Shown: positions 26,389-35,815, counted from the first letter of the stretch. The stretch is DNA of 64,000 nucleotides from Streptomyces sp. NL15-2K (GCF_030551255.1 NZ_CP130630.1:10663001-10727000), one strand, 5' to 3'. Translations and numbers: made by a program. The notes: generated by a model from the sequence alone, not told the origin.

Positions 26389-27915
26389 TTGACCGACACC
26401 CCCCGCACCGACGTCCTCATCGTGGGCAGCGGCATCATGGGATCCGTCGTGGCCCGACAGCTGCGCGCCGGCGATCCGGCGCTGCGCATCACCATGGTGG
26501 ACGGCGGCAGCGCGATCGGCGAGGCTCCCGGTCTGCACCTGCACGACCTCGACGACCCGGACCTGTGGGCGCGCTACAACGAACAGGTCGCCACCGGCAT
26601 CCAGGGCATGTACACCGGCGCCGAGGTGGTCCGCGAGGTCGCGGGCAGCCTCACCGACCTGCCGCCCGGCATGTTCCACGCCCTGGCCTTCGGGGAGGAC
26701 GCCGAGGCGATGCCCGCGACGGCGCTGGCGTGGAACGCGGGCGGCATGGGCGTCCACTGGACCGCCGCGACACCCTGGCCCGCCGGGGACGAGGTGTTCG
26801 ACTTCGGGGACCCGGCCGGCTGGGAGGCGGACCTCGACACCGCGCGCCGCCTGCTCGCCGTCACACCCGCCGCGATCGGCCCGACCGAGGTCGGGAGTCT
26901 GGTCCTCGACGTCCTGCGCCGACGCTTCGACGGCGCAGGGCCGCACGACCGGCGGCCGCAGCCGATGCCCATGGCCGTCACCCCGACTGCCTCGGGCCCC
27001 ATGCCCCGCACAGCTCCCGGGACGATCTTCCCCGCCCTCGCGACCGGCGGCGACCCGGCGTTCACCCTGGCGACGGGCACGCTCGCGACCTCGCTCCTCG
27101 TCTCCGGCGACCGCGTCACCGGCGCCCGGCTGCGCCGCGTCGCCGACGGCGCCGAGTCCGAACTCCACGCCGACACCGTGGTGGTGTGCGCCGACGCACT
27201 GCGCACCCCGCAGCTGCTGTTCGCCTCGGGCATACGACCCCCCGCGCTGGGCCGCCACCTCAACGAGCACGCGTTCATCACCGCCCGGGTCCTGCTCGAC
27301 CTCGACCGGTTCGGCATCGACCTCGACACCCTGCCCCTGCAACGCCCCGGCGAGTTCAGCACGGACTCGCTCTGGCTGCCGCAGAACGGGGCGGCCCAGC
27401 CGTTCCACGGCCAGATCATGAACCGCACGTACGTCGACGAAGGCGGCCGCCCCCTCGCCCACTCCGTGGGCCTGTCGCTGTACGCCCCCGTCGAGTCCCG
27501 CCCCGAGAACCGGCTCGTGTTCTCCGAGACCGAGACCGACCTCGCCGGGATGCCCCGGATCACCGTCGAGTTCGGCCACTCCGACGCCGACCGCGCGCTG
27601 ATCGACCGGGCCCTCGCCGAAGTCCGGTCGATGGCCGAGGAGTTCGGCCCGTTCGACCCCGCGACCGAGAGCGCCCTGCTCCCGCCCGGTTCCTCACTGC
27701 ACCAGACCGGCACCGTCCGCTCCGGCACCGCCGACGACGGCACCAGCGTGTGCGACCCGGACGGCAGGGTGTGGGGCTACGACAACCTGTACCTCGCCGG
27801 CAACGGCGTGATCCCCACCGCGATGGCCGCCAACGTCACCCTGACCGGCGCGGTGACCGCCATCCGGGCCGCCCGGGCCGTCGCCGTACGCAACACCGCG
27901 CTCGCCGCCCACTGA
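26389..27915 (+). CDS. GMC oxidoreductase, pyranose/C-glycoside 3-oxidase-like
   Basis: A 508-residue FAD enzyme. The N-terminal dinucleotide motif LIVGSGIMGSVVARQL and the C-terminal GMC block (DNLYLAGNGVIPTAMAANVT) are clear; His in SLHQTGT and Asn in AANVT match the catalytic pair of pyranose 2-oxidase. Bacterial relatives include enzymes that oxidise C- or O-glycosides at C3 before elimination of the aglycone. There is no export signal, so it works on imported substrate. TTG start with GGAG 8 bases upstream. Followed after 13 bases by a deaminase and then a xylose-isomerase-like barrel, consistent with oxidise-then-cleave chemistry. Confidence 0.82.
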   Translation: MTDTPRTDVLIVGSGIMGSVVARQLRAGDPALRITMVDGGSAIGEAPGLHLHDLDDPDLWARYNEQVATGIQGMYTGAEVVREVAGSLTDLPPGMFHALAFGEDAEAMPATALAWNAGGMGVHWTAATPWPAGDEVFDFGDPAGWEADLDTARRLLAVTPAAIGPTEVGSLVLDVLRRRFDGAGPHDRRPQPMPMAVTPTASGPMPRTAPGTIFPALATGGDPAFTLATGTLATSLLVSGDRVTGARLRRVADGAESELHADTVVVCADALRTPQLLFASGIRPPALGRHLNEHAFITARVLLDLDRFGIDLDTLPLQRPGEFSTDSLWLPQNGAAQPFHGQIMNRTYVDEGGRPLAHSVGLSLYAPVESRPENRLVFSETETDLAGMPRITVEFGHSDADRALIDRALAEVRSMAEEFGPFDPATESALLPPGSSLHQTGTVRSGTADDGTSVCDPDGRVWGYDNLYLAGNGVIPTAMAANVTLTGAVTAIRAARAVAVRNTALAAH

Positions 27916-27928
27916 CAGGAAGTCCATC

Positions 27929-28540
27929 GTGATCGACATCGTCAAGCAGTACCACGTGGCCCTGCCGGCCTGGATCGACGACGAACTGGCCGACGTGCCC
28001 GCCGTCCTCCCCGGCCGCGACGACCGCATGCGCCTGGTGCACCGCCTCGCCGACCGCAACTGGCGCGAGGGCGACGGCGGCCCGTTCGCGGCCCTCGTCG
28101 CCGAGCGGGACACCGGCCGGATCGTCTCGGTCGGTGTGAACGTCGTCCTCGCCTCCGGCGTCTCCAGCGCCCACGCCGAGGTCGTCGCGCTCGGCCTCGC
28201 CCAGACGGCGACCGGCGGCTGGGACCTCGGCGGCGACGGGCTGCCCGCGCACGAACTCGTAGTGAACTGGCGCCCCTGCATCCAGTGCTACGGCGCCACC
28301 ATGTGGTCCGGCGTGCGCGGACTCGTGGTCGCCGGCGAGGGCCCGGAACTGGAGGAGATCACCACGTTCGACGAGGGCCCGCTCGGCGCGGACTGGGCCG
28401 AGCAGTTCGAGGCCCGGGGGATCGACGTCGTACGGGACGTGCTGCGGGAAGAGGCGCTCACCGTGTTCCGCGACTACCGCGAGGCCGTCGACACCGCCGA
28501 CGGCATCGTCGTCTACAACGCCCGCGGAGGTGCCGCATGA
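27929..28540 (+). CDS. Nucleoside-type deaminase (CMP/dCMP deaminase fold)
   Basis: A 203-residue zinc deaminase. The HAE motif lies in SSAHAEVVAL and the PCxxC motif in WRPCIQCYGA, so the zinc site and catalytic Glu are intact. The fold is that of guanine/cytosine deaminases and tRNA adenosine deaminases; the protein is longer than guanine deaminases (about 155 residues) through N- and C-terminal extensions. AGGAAG precedes the GTG start, and its stop overlaps the next ATG. Its presence in a sugar-oxidising operon suggests that the aglycone or substrate contains an amino-purine, pyrimidine or pterin-like base. Confidence 0.85.
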   Translation: MIDIVKQYHVALPAWIDDELADVPAVLPGRDDRMRLVHRLADRNWREGDGGPFAALVAERDTGRIVSVGVNVVLASGVSSAHAEVVALGLAQTATGGWDLGGDGLPAHELVVNWRPCIQCYGATMWSGVRGLVVAGEGPELEEITTFDEGPLGADWAEQFEARGIDVVRDVLREEALTVFRDYREAVDTADGIVVYNARGGAA

Positions 28541-29469
28541 CGCCGCGTTTCGCGACCGACATCGTCACCTTCTACCACCCGGACTTCTGGGGACTCCACT
28601 CCGCGGACGCCGTGCGGGACTGGGCCTCGGCGCACCCGGAGTCCTTCTGGGCCCGGGTCATGGACGCACTGGCCGATGCCGGTGTCACCGGCCTCGAGCT
28701 GACCTTCGCCCCCGGCGACATCGACTCCGCCCTGCGCGCCTTCGGCAGCGCACCCGCGTTCCGCCGGGAACTCGCGGCCCGGGGCCTGTCCGTCGTGAGC
28801 GCCTTCATCGCCGGCGGCGACGCCCCCGACTGGCGGCAAGGCGAGAACCTGCCCGCGATCGTCGCCGACGCCGAACGCCGCGCCGCCTTCCTCGCCGACG
28901 TCGGGGCGGAACTCCTCGTCGCCTCACTGCCCATGCGGACCACCTACGGAACCCGGCCGCCCTTCTTCGTCGACGCCGCGTACATGACCCGCATGGCCGA
29001 CATCGCCCACGTGGTCGGCGAGGCCGTCGCCCGGCACGGGGTGAAGCTCGCCTTCCACACCGAGTCCAACAGCACTCTGTGGTACGAGCGGGACATCGAC
29101 CTGTTCATGGCCCTGACCGACCCGCGCTACGTGTGGCTGTGCCCCGACTCCTGCCACATCGCCCTCGGCGGAGGCGACCCCGTCGCCGTCGCGCGCCGCC
29201 ACACCCCGCGCATCGCCCTCGCGCACTGGAAGGACGCGGTCAAGCCCATCGACGTGGAACTCACCATCGACGAGACGGTCTTCGCCCAGCAGCAGCCCTA
29301 CATGACCGAACTGGGCACGGGCATCGTGGACTGGCGAGGCTGGGCCGACGCGATGTCCCGCACGCCCGGCGCCGCCACCGTACTCATCGAACTGGACGAG
29401 GCGGCCGACCCCGTGGCCGCACTCCGGGCGGGAAAGGCCGTGGCGCGGGAGTGGACCTCAGCGCCGTAG
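28537..29469 (+). CDS. Xylose-isomerase-like TIM barrel (sugar isomerase/epimerase family)
   Basis: A 310-residue AP-endonuclease-2/xylose-isomerase-like barrel. Likely metal ligands are in AFHTESNS, CPDSCHIALGG, IALAHWKDA and VLIELDEA. Members of this fold act as ketose epimerases, inosose dehydratases, and as the large subunit of C-glycoside deglycosidases acting on 3-keto-glycosides. No small DUF6379-like partner subunit is seen nearby. GGAGG precedes the ATG, which overlaps the deaminase stop. The gene overlaps the convergent transporter gene by 12 bases. Confidence 0.8.
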   Translation: MTPRFATDIVTFYHPDFWGLHSADAVRDWASAHPESFWARVMDALADAGVTGLELTFAPGDIDSALRAFGSAPAFRRELAARGLSVVSAFIAGGDAPDWRQGENLPAIVADAERRAAFLADVGAELLVASLPMRTTYGTRPPFFVDAAYMTRMADIAHVVGEAVARHGVKLAFHTESNSTLWYERDIDLFMALTDPRYVWLCPDSCHIALGGGDPVAVARRHTPRIALAHWKDAVKPIDVELTIDETVFAQQQPYMTELGTGIVDWRGWADAMSRTPGAATVLIELDEAADPVAALRAGKAVAREWTSAP

Positions 29470-30744
29470 CTCCGTATGGGCGGTCTCCGGCAGTCGCAGG
29501 TACACGAGCGACGACAGCAGGCAGAGGACGGCGACGTACCAGGGGAAGAGCCCGGTGTGCCCCAACTCCTTGAAGAGCGTGCCCACATACGGTGCCGTCC
29601 CACCGAACAACGCCACCGTCAGCGAGTAGGGAAACCCGATACCGGCCGCCCGCACCCGGGGCGGGAACACCTCGGCGTTGACCGCCGCGCTGATCGAGGT
29701 GAATCCGGTCAGCAGCACCATGCCCGCGCACTGCACGAGCAGCAGCACCGCGAACGAGTCGTTCAGGGCGTGCAGCAGCGGCACGCTGAGCAGGGCGAAG
29801 CCCAGGCCGAAGAAGAGCAGCAGGGGACGGCGGCCGAAGCGGTCGGACAGGAGTCCGCCGAGCGGCTGGAGCAGGCCGAAGAAGGCCAGCGAGAGCGTGC
29901 CCGCGAGCAGGGCGTCCGACTTGTCGATGTTCGTGTTGAGTTCGGCGTACGTCGGCAGGTACGACGTCCAGGTGTAGTACGCGATCGTGCCGCCCGCCGT
30001 GATGCCGCAGATCAGGAGGGATTCGCGCGGGTGGCGGCGCAGGGCCTCCAACAGGCCGGGGCGCGGCGCCTGTCGCTGCTCCTCGCTCCGTGTCTCCTGT
30101 GCTCCCTGCCGGATCCAGAACCCGACCAGGCTGAGTACTGCTCCGAGGACGAAGGGGATCCGCCACCCCCAGCCGTTCATCTGCCCGTCGCTGAGCGTGT
30201 CCACGAGCAGCGTGGCGATGCCGGACGCGACCAGCTGCCCGGCGGTCGTCGACACGTACTGGAAGCTGGAGAACAGCCCGCGCCGGCCCGGCCCCGCCGA
30301 CTCCACCAGGAAGGTCGTGGAGGCCGCGAACTCGCCGCCCACCGACAGACCTTGCAGCAGCCGGGCCGCGACGAGGACGACCGGGGCGAGGACGCCGACC
30401 GCCGCGTACGTCGGTGTCAGCCCGACCAGCAGGCTGCTGCCGCCCATCAACAGGATGGTGACCGTCAGCGCGGACCGCCGGCCGTGCCGGTCCGCGATCG
30501 CGCCCATGAGCAGCCCGCCCACCGGCCGCATGAAGAAGCCCACCGCGAACACCGCGAACGTCGACAGCAGCGGCACCAGCGAGTTGTCCGCGCTCTTGGG
30601 GAAGACCTCGGCGGCGATGTAGGTGGCCAGAAACGTGTAGGCGTACCAGTCGTACCACTCCACGGCATTGCCCACGGAGGCGGCGAGGAGCTGTCGTACG
30701 GGCCGTTTCGTCGGGGTGGACGGTGACGTGTGCGTCTCTGTCAT
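29458..30744 (-). CDS. MFS transporter, metabolite:H+ symporter (MHS) family
   Basis: A 428-residue transporter of the MHS branch (KgtP, ProP, ShiA types). The N terminus ASVGNAVEWYDWYAYTFLA and the loop motif ADRHGRRSALT are diagnostic. Twelve membrane segments are expected. Substrates are usually organic acids, betaines or aromatic acids. ATG at 30744 is preferred; ATG at 30756 is possible. It is convergent with the glycoside operon, so not part of its transcript, but could import or export a product of it. Confidence 0.85.
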   Translation of the reverse strand: MTETHTSPSTPTKRPVRQLLAASVGNAVEWYDWYAYTFLATYIAAEVFPKSADNSLVPLLSTFAVFAVGFFMRPVGGLLMGAIADRHGRRSALTVTILLMGGSSLLVGLTPTYAAVGVLAPVVLVAARLLQGLSVGGEFAASTTFLVESAGPGRRGLFSSFQYVSTTAGQLVASGIATLLVDTLSDGQMNGWGWRIPFVLGAVLSLVGFWIRQGAQETRSEEQRQAPRPGLLEALRRHPRESLLICGITAGGTIAYYTWTSYLPTYAELNTNIDKSDALLAGTLSLAFFGLLQPLGGLLSDRFGRRPLLLFFGLGFALLSVPLLHALNDSFAVLLLVQCAGMVLLTGFTSISAAVNAEVFPPRVRAAGIGFPYSLTVALFGGTAPYVGTLFKELGHTGLFPWYVAVLCLLSSLVYLRLPETAHTELRR

Positions 30745-30914
30745 GATCGCGACCATCCCCCGTTCCGAGGTCGGCACACCTCCCGTACCGACGACTTTCA
30801 CACCAGCGCCATCGGACCCTTCCCTGACGTTTGGTGCTCCTGGAACACTCCTTTCGCGCGCATACCGTCACGATCCGGCCGGTCACCACCCTCAAGGGAA
30901 GAGGTCCCCCGCTC

Positions 30915-32966
30915 ATGCCCGAAGTCAACCGGCGCAGATTCCTCCAGATCGCGGGCGCCACCACGGCGTTCTCCGCTCTGTCCGCCAGCATCGAGCGCGC
31001 CGCCGCACTCCCTGCCAACCACCGCACGGGTTCCATCGAGGACGTCGAGCACATCGTCGTCCTGATGCAGGAGAACCGTTCCTTCGACCACTACTTCGGC
31101 AAACTGAGGGGCGTTCGCGGCTTCGGTGACCCGCATCCGGTCACGCTCGCGAGCGGCAAGTCGGTGTGGCACCAGTCGGACGGCACCAAGGACCTGCTGC
31201 CCTTCCACCCGACCGCCGACGACCTCGGCATGCAGTTCCTCGAAGGCCTGCCGCACAGCTGGCCCGACGGCCAGCAGGCCTACAACGAGGGCAAGTACGA
31301 CCAGTGGGTGCCCGCGAAGGGCACCACGACCATGGCGTACCTCACCCGTGAGGACATTCCCTTCCACTACGCGCTCGCCGACAAGTTCACGATCTGCGAC
31401 GCGTACCACTGCTCCTTCATCGGCTCCACCGACCCCAACCGCTACTACATGTGGAGCGGTTACACGGGCAACGACGGCACCGGCGGCGGCCCCGTCCTCG
31501 GCAACGACGAGCTCGGCTACGGCTGGACGACCTACCCCGAGCGTCTGGAGCAGGCCGGGATCTCCTGGAAGATCTACCAGGACATCGGCGACGGCCTCGA
31601 CGCGAAGGGTTCCTGGGGCTGGATCGAGGACGCCTACCGCGGCAACTACGGCGACAACTCGCTGCTCTACTTCGACAAGTACCGTGACGCCGAGCCCGGC
31701 GACCCGCTCTACGACAAGGCCCGCACCGGCACCGACGTCAAGAACGGCGACGGCTACTTCGACCGGCTCAGGGCGGACGTCCAGGCCGGCAAGCTGCCGC
31801 AGATCTCCTGGATCGCCTCCCCGGAGGCCTTCTCCGAGCACTCCAACTGGCCCTCGAACTACGGCGCCTGGTACATCTCCCAGGTCCTGGACGCGCTGAC
31901 CTCGAACCCGGAGGTGTGGGCGAAGACGGCGCTGTTCATCACGTACGACGAGAACGACGGCTTCTTCGACCACCTGGTGCCGCCGCTCCCGCCGGAGTCC
32001 GACGCGCGGGGCAAGTCCACGGTCGATGTCGGCCCGGACCTCTTCGAGGGCGACAAGACCCATGTCGCCGGCTTCTACGGGCTCGGCCCGCGGGTGCCGA
32101 TGCTCGTCGTCTCGCCCTGGAGCAAGGGCGGTTTCGTCTGCTCCGAGACGCTCGACCACACCTCGATCCTCCGTTTCATGGAGCGCCGCTTCGGCGTGCG
32201 CGAGTCGAACATCTCGCCCTGGCGGCGAGCCATCTGCGGCGACCTGACCTCGGCCTTCGACTTCTCCCGCAAGGACACCCGGCCGGTCGCGCTGCCCGGC
32301 ACCGACGGCTACGAGCCCCCGGACCGCGAGCGCCACCCCGACTACAAGCCGACCCCGCCCGCCCAGGGAGCCCTGCCCCGGCAGGAGCGCGGCCTGCGCC
32401 TCGCCCGCCCGCTCAAGTACGCGCCGTCCGTGGACGGTTCGGTGGACGCGGCGGCCGGGAAGCTCACGCTCACCTTCGCCTCCGGCGCCAAGGCGGGTGC
32501 CGCCTTCCTGGTGACGTCCGGCAGCCGCACCGACGGCCCCTGGACGTACACGACCGAGGCCGGCAAGAGCATCTCGGACACGTGGAACTCCGCGTACTCG
32601 AACGGCTCGTACGACCTGACCGTGCACGGCCCGAACGGCTTCCTGCGCGTCTTCAAGGGCCCGAACAAGACCGCCGGACCAGAGGCCACCGCCCGCCACA
32701 CCGGCGACGACATCGAGCTGACCCTCACCAACAAGGGCTCCCGCACGGTGCGGTTGAAGGTCACCGACGGATACGGCGACCCGGCCAGGACCTTCACCGT
32801 GCGCGCCGGCGCCACCGTGAAGCACACCGTCGACCTCACGGCGAGCAAGCGCTGGTACGACCTGACGGTCACCTCCGACGCCGACCCGGCCTACCTGCGG
32901 CGCTTCGCCGGGCACGTGGAGAACGGGCGTCCGGGGGTGAGCGACCCGGCGGTCATGACGGAGTAA
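30915..32966 (+). CDS. Tat-exported non-haemolytic-type phospholipase C
   Basis: A 683-residue phosphocholine-type phospholipase C. The Tat signal RRRFLQIAGATTAFSALS is at the N terminus. The phosphoesterase domain opens with EHIVVLMQENRSFDHYFGKL (metal and nucleophile region) and continues to about residue 500; ITYDENDGFFDH supplies further metal ligands. Two C-terminal beta-sandwich domains (about 510-590 and 600-680) complete the usual architecture. ATG at 30915 is chosen because it opens directly into the signal peptide. It probably releases phosphate or choline from lipids outside the cell. Confidence 0.88.
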   Translation: MPEVNRRRFLQIAGATTAFSALSASIERAAALPANHRTGSIEDVEHIVVLMQENRSFDHYFGKLRGVRGFGDPHPVTLASGKSVWHQSDGTKDLLPFHPTADDLGMQFLEGLPHSWPDGQQAYNEGKYDQWVPAKGTTTMAYLTREDIPFHYALADKFTICDAYHCSFIGSTDPNRYYMWSGYTGNDGTGGGPVLGNDELGYGWTTYPERLEQAGISWKIYQDIGDGLDAKGSWGWIEDAYRGNYGDNSLLYFDKYRDAEPGDPLYDKARTGTDVKNGDGYFDRLRADVQAGKLPQISWIASPEAFSEHSNWPSNYGAWYISQVLDALTSNPEVWAKTALFITYDENDGFFDHLVPPLPPESDARGKSTVDVGPDLFEGDKTHVAGFYGLGPRVPMLVVSPWSKGGFVCSETLDHTSILRFMERRFGVRESNISPWRRAICGDLTSAFDFSRKDTRPVALPGTDGYEPPDRERHPDYKPTPPAQGALPRQERGLRLARPLKYAPSVDGSVDAAAGKLTLTFASGAKAGAAFLVTSGSRTDGPWTYTTEAGKSISDTWNSAYSNGSYDLTVHGPNGFLRVFKGPNKTAGPEATARHTGDDIELTLTNKGSRTVRLKVTDGYGDPARTFTVRAGATVKHTVDLTASKRWYDLTVTSDADPAYLRRFAGHVENGRPGVSDPAVMTE

Positions 32967-33030
32967 AGCCTCACGCGGGGCGCCTCGCCCGGCTGGCCAG
33001 AAACCGACGGTGCCGGGGTAGTGTGCGTCG

Positions 33031-33870
33031 GTGACCACGCAATCGAACACACCCGCAGGCTGGTACCCGGATCCGCACGGAGCGGCTCAGACGCTCCGCT
33101 ACTGGGACGGCGCGCAGTGGACCGAGCACACCAACCCGGCCCAGCAGGCTGATCCGGCCCAACAGGCCCAGGCCGCGCCGCGGATACCCCAGCAGCCGGC
33201 CGGACCGGATCCGCGCGTGCAGCGGCAGGTGCAGCAGCAGGCCGGGGTCGCCGGGGGCGGCCCCGGCGGCGGCAGCCTGTTCACCGAGCCGGTGCTGGTG
33301 GTGAACCAGAAGGCCAAGCTGATCGAGCTGACCAACGAGTACACGGTCATGGATCAGAACGGCAACCAGCTCGGCTCGGTCGTCCAGGTCGGGCAGAGCG
33401 CGCTGAAGAAGGCCCTGCGCTTCGTGGCCAGCATCGACCAGTTCATGACGCACAAGCTGGAGATCCGCGACGCCTACGGACAGCCGGTGCTGGTGCTGAC
33501 CCGGCCCGCGAAGTTCCTCAAGTCCCGGGTGATCGTGCAGCGCCCGGACGGCTCGCCGGTGGGCGAGATCGTCCAGCAGAACATGATCGGCAAGATCAAC
33601 TTCGCGATGAACGTGAACGGCCAGCAGGTCGGCGCGATCAAGGCGGAGAACTGGCGGGCCTGGAACTTCGCGATCGTCGACCACGCCGAGAACGAGGTCG
33701 CCCGGATCACCAAGACCTGGGAAGGCCTCGCCAAGACGATGTTCACGACCGCCGACAACTATGTCCTGCAGATCCACTACCAGCTGACCGAGCCGCTGCT
33801 GAGCCTCGTCGTGGCCACGGCCCTGACCGTCGACACCGCGCTCAAGCAGGACTCGCGCGGGCTGGGCTGA
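33031..33870 (+). CDS. DUF2510 plus scramblase/LURP-one-like protein
   Basis: A 279-residue protein. Residues 9-36 (GWYPDPHG...YWDGAQWTEH) form a DUF2510 motif; a Gln/Pro/Gly-rich linker follows to about residue 85. The rest resembles the phospholipid scramblase/LURP-one beta-barrel (LVVNQKAKLIELTNEYTVMD and later repeats of strand pairs). Actinomycete proteins of this build are annotated as scramblase-related; biochemical function is unproven. GTG start at 33031 just after the phospholipase gene, so a shared transcript and a lipid-related role are possible. Confidence 0.75.
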   Translation: MTTQSNTPAGWYPDPHGAAQTLRYWDGAQWTEHTNPAQQADPAQQAQAAPRIPQQPAGPDPRVQRQVQQQAGVAGGGPGGGSLFTEPVLVVNQKAKLIELTNEYTVMDQNGNQLGSVVQVGQSALKKALRFVASIDQFMTHKLEIRDAYGQPVLVLTRPAKFLKSRVIVQRPDGSPVGEIVQQNMIGKINFAMNVNGQQVGAIKAENWRAWNFAIVDHAENEVARITKTWEGLAKTMFTTADNYVLQIHYQLTEPLLSLVVATALTVDTALKQDSRGLG

Positions 33871-33906
33871 ACCCGCTGGTCCTCAAAGTGGCGTGACCCG
33901 CTGTCC

Positions 33907-34893
33907 TCACAGGGGCGTGAGGTGTCCCGGCGCAGTCTGCCGGGGCACCGACGCCGGTTCGTGTCCCGACGCGGCCTGCCGGGACACCAACGCCGGTTCG
34001 GCCGTCGCCGATCCCGGCTCCAGCGCCAGTACGGCGGCCACGGGGTGGTCGTCGACGTCGTCCACCTCGTCGACGTGGGGTGCCGTGCGGCTCAGCAGGA
34101 CGACGCCCCAGGCCGCGAGCCCCGCTCCCGCCAGGGCCAGCAGCACGCCGACCGCTCCGCCCTGGAGCCGCTCGCCCAGCAGGGCCAGCCCGATCACCGC
34201 GGCGGCCATCGGGTTCGCCAGGGTCACCACGGCGAGCGGGGCGCCGAGGCCGCCGCGGTAGGCCGTCTGCGACAGCAGCAGCCCGCCCGTCGCGAAGGCC
34301 GCGACGAGCAGCGCCACCCCGATCACCTGCACGCTGAGCAGCGGGCCCGTGCGGTCCGTCGCGGCCACCGTCACGGTCTGGGTGAGCGCCGAGGCGACAC
34401 CGGAGGCGAAGCCGGACGCGGAGGCGTGCCTCAGCCCCGGCCGGGCGCCCGGCCGCGCCAGCACGCCGATCAGCGTGGCCGTGACCGCCGCCACCGTCAG
34501 CGCCTCGGACGTACTCAGCACGTCCTCGGGCGCGGGCCCGGACGCCGTGACGAGGATCGCGGCCAGACCGACCAGCGTGAACGCGGTGCCCCGCCACTCC
34601 ACCGCGCTGACCCGCCGCCCCGCGACCCGCGCCCCGAGGGGCACCGCGGCGCCCAGCGTGAGCGCGCCCAGCGGCTGGACCACGGTCAGCGGGCCGTACT
34701 TGAGGGCGACGACGTGCAGCAGCGCGGCCGACGCGTTGAGCACGACCGACCACCACCAGGCGCCCGAGCCCAGCAGCCGCCCCAGCCCCGAGCCGGGGTT
34801 GCGGGAGGCCAGGCGTTCCTGGGCGACGGCCGCGGCCGCGTAGGCGACGGCGGAGAAGAGGGACAGGACGACGGCGAGGAGGGTTGCGTTCAT
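33907..34893 (-). CDS. DMT-superfamily (EamA-like) transporter
   Basis: A 328-residue membrane protein with about ten hydrophobic segments and the DMT pattern of two repeated halves (YGPLTVVQPLGALTLGAAVP and LAVVTLANPMAAAVIGLALL). The C-terminal about 45 residues are hydrophilic and contain a tandem repeat encoded by two 39-bp units. ATG at 34893 overlaps the stop of the PAP2 gene, so the two are coupled. Substrate unknown. Confidence 0.8.
   Translation of the reverse strand: MNATLLAVVLSLFSAVAYAAAAVAQERLASRNPGSGLGRLLGSGAWWWSVVLNASAALLHVVALKYGPLTVVQPLGALTLGAAVPLGARVAGRRVSAVEWRGTAFTLVGLAAILVTASGPAPEDVLSTSEALTVAAVTATLIGVLARPGARPGLRHASASGFASGVASALTQTVTVAATDRTGPLLSVQVIGVALLVAAFATGGLLLSQTAYRGGLGAPLAVVTLANPMAAAVIGLALLGERLQGGAVGVLLALAGAGLAAWGVVLLSRTAPHVDEVDDVDDHPVAAVLALEPGSATAEPALVSRQAASGHEPASVPRQTAPGHLTPL
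33922..33999 (-). repeat. Two tandem 39-bp units in the transporter C terminus
   Basis: Units 33922-33960 and 33961-33999 are directly adjacent and differ at only a few positions. Each contains GTGTCCCG...CGGGACAC or a close form, so each can fold into a hairpin. Being 13 codons long, the repeat keeps the frame and duplicates a 13-residue tail motif (SRQAASGHEPA / PRQTAPGH). Confidence 0.75.
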
Positions 34894-35696
34894 CGGCCTG
34901 CTCCGACCAGGACGTTTTCTTCAGCCGGTGTGGCCGGTACGAACTTCTCCCGCACCTGTCCCGCCGTGGTCGCCGTCCGGTGCGGCAGGTGGATCACCGC
35001 GAGCGCGAGGCCGAGCAGGGCGCCGGCCGCGATCGCGTCGAGCCAGAAGTGGTTCGCCGTTCCGACGATCACCAGCAGGGTCAGCAGCGGATGCAGCAGC
35101 CACAGCCAGCGCGCGCGGGACCGGGTGGCGACGATCAGGCCGATCGCCAGCATCAGCGCCCAGCCGAAGTGCAGCGAGGGCATGGCGGCGAACTGGTTCG
35201 ACAACTGGTCCGTCTGCGGCGGGCCGTACACGGACGGGCCGTACACCCGCGCGGTGTCCACCAGGCCGGTCGCGGCGAGCATCCGCGGCGGGGCGAGCGG
35301 GAACAGCAGGTGCAGCACCAAAGCGGCGGCGGTGAGCGCGGCGAGCACCCGGCGGGCCCACACGTAGTGCGCCGGGCGCCGCAGGTAGAGCCAGATCAGG
35401 AAGGCCGCGGTCGCCGGGAAGTGGACGGTCGCGTAGTAGGTGTTCGCGACGTGCGCCAGCGTGTCGCCGTGCAGCAGCAGGGATTGCACCGAGCCTTCGC
35501 CGGGCAGGTCGACGGCCCGTTCCAGGTCCCACACGCGGTGCCCGTTGCGGAGGGCCTCGGCGGTGTGGCCCGTCGCCAGCTGCCGGCCGAACTTGTAGAC
35601 GAGGAAGAGCCCTGCGACGAGCAGGAGTTCACGGACGAGCGGCGGCCGGGCCGTGGCGCCCGGCGTCGCTGCGGCAGGCTCGGTGCGGGCATTCAT
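34890..35696 (-). CDS. PAP2-family phosphatase (inositol phosphotransferase-like)
   Basis: A 268-residue membrane protein with about six membrane segments and the later PAP2 motifs: AAMPSLHFGW (motif with the catalytic His) and GTANHFWLDAIAAGAL (final motif). This branch resembles AUR1/inositolphosphotransferase-type proteins of actinomycetes and probably works on a lipid phosphate at the membrane. ATG at 35696 opens MNARTEPAAA; an upstream frame to 35774 is less likely. Coupled to the DMT gene and divergent from a TetR regulator. Confidence 0.82.
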   Translation of the reverse strand: MNARTEPAAATPGATARPPLVRELLLVAGLFLVYKFGRQLATGHTAEALRNGHRVWDLERAVDLPGEGSVQSLLLHGDTLAHVANTYYATVHFPATAAFLIWLYLRRPAHYVWARRVLAALTAAALVLHLLFPLAPPRMLAATGLVDTARVYGPSVYGPPQTDQLSNQFAAMPSLHFGWALMLAIGLIVATRSRARWLWLLHPLLTLLVIVGTANHFWLDAIAAGALLGLALAVIHLPHRTATTAGQVREKFVPATPAEENVLVGAGR

Positions 35697-35815
35697 CCCC
35701 CGGCCCCTTCGGTGACGGTGGTGCGTGTGGTGGTGTCGGCCGAGGTTCTGACTCGCCGAGCACGTCGGGCTCATCGGAACGCCGACGGCCGACTTTCATC
35801 GATACGAAGGCGTTC

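Noticed and set aside
30845..30914. Possible PHO box before the phospholipase gene
   Set aside because: Two GTCAC words are 15 bases apart, not the 11-base spacing of PhoP direct repeats, and do not match further.
30798..33050. A 750-codon minus-strand frame across the phospholipase gene
   Set aside because: The plus-strand frame has a Tat signal and full phospholipase motifs; the antisense frame has no recognisable domain.
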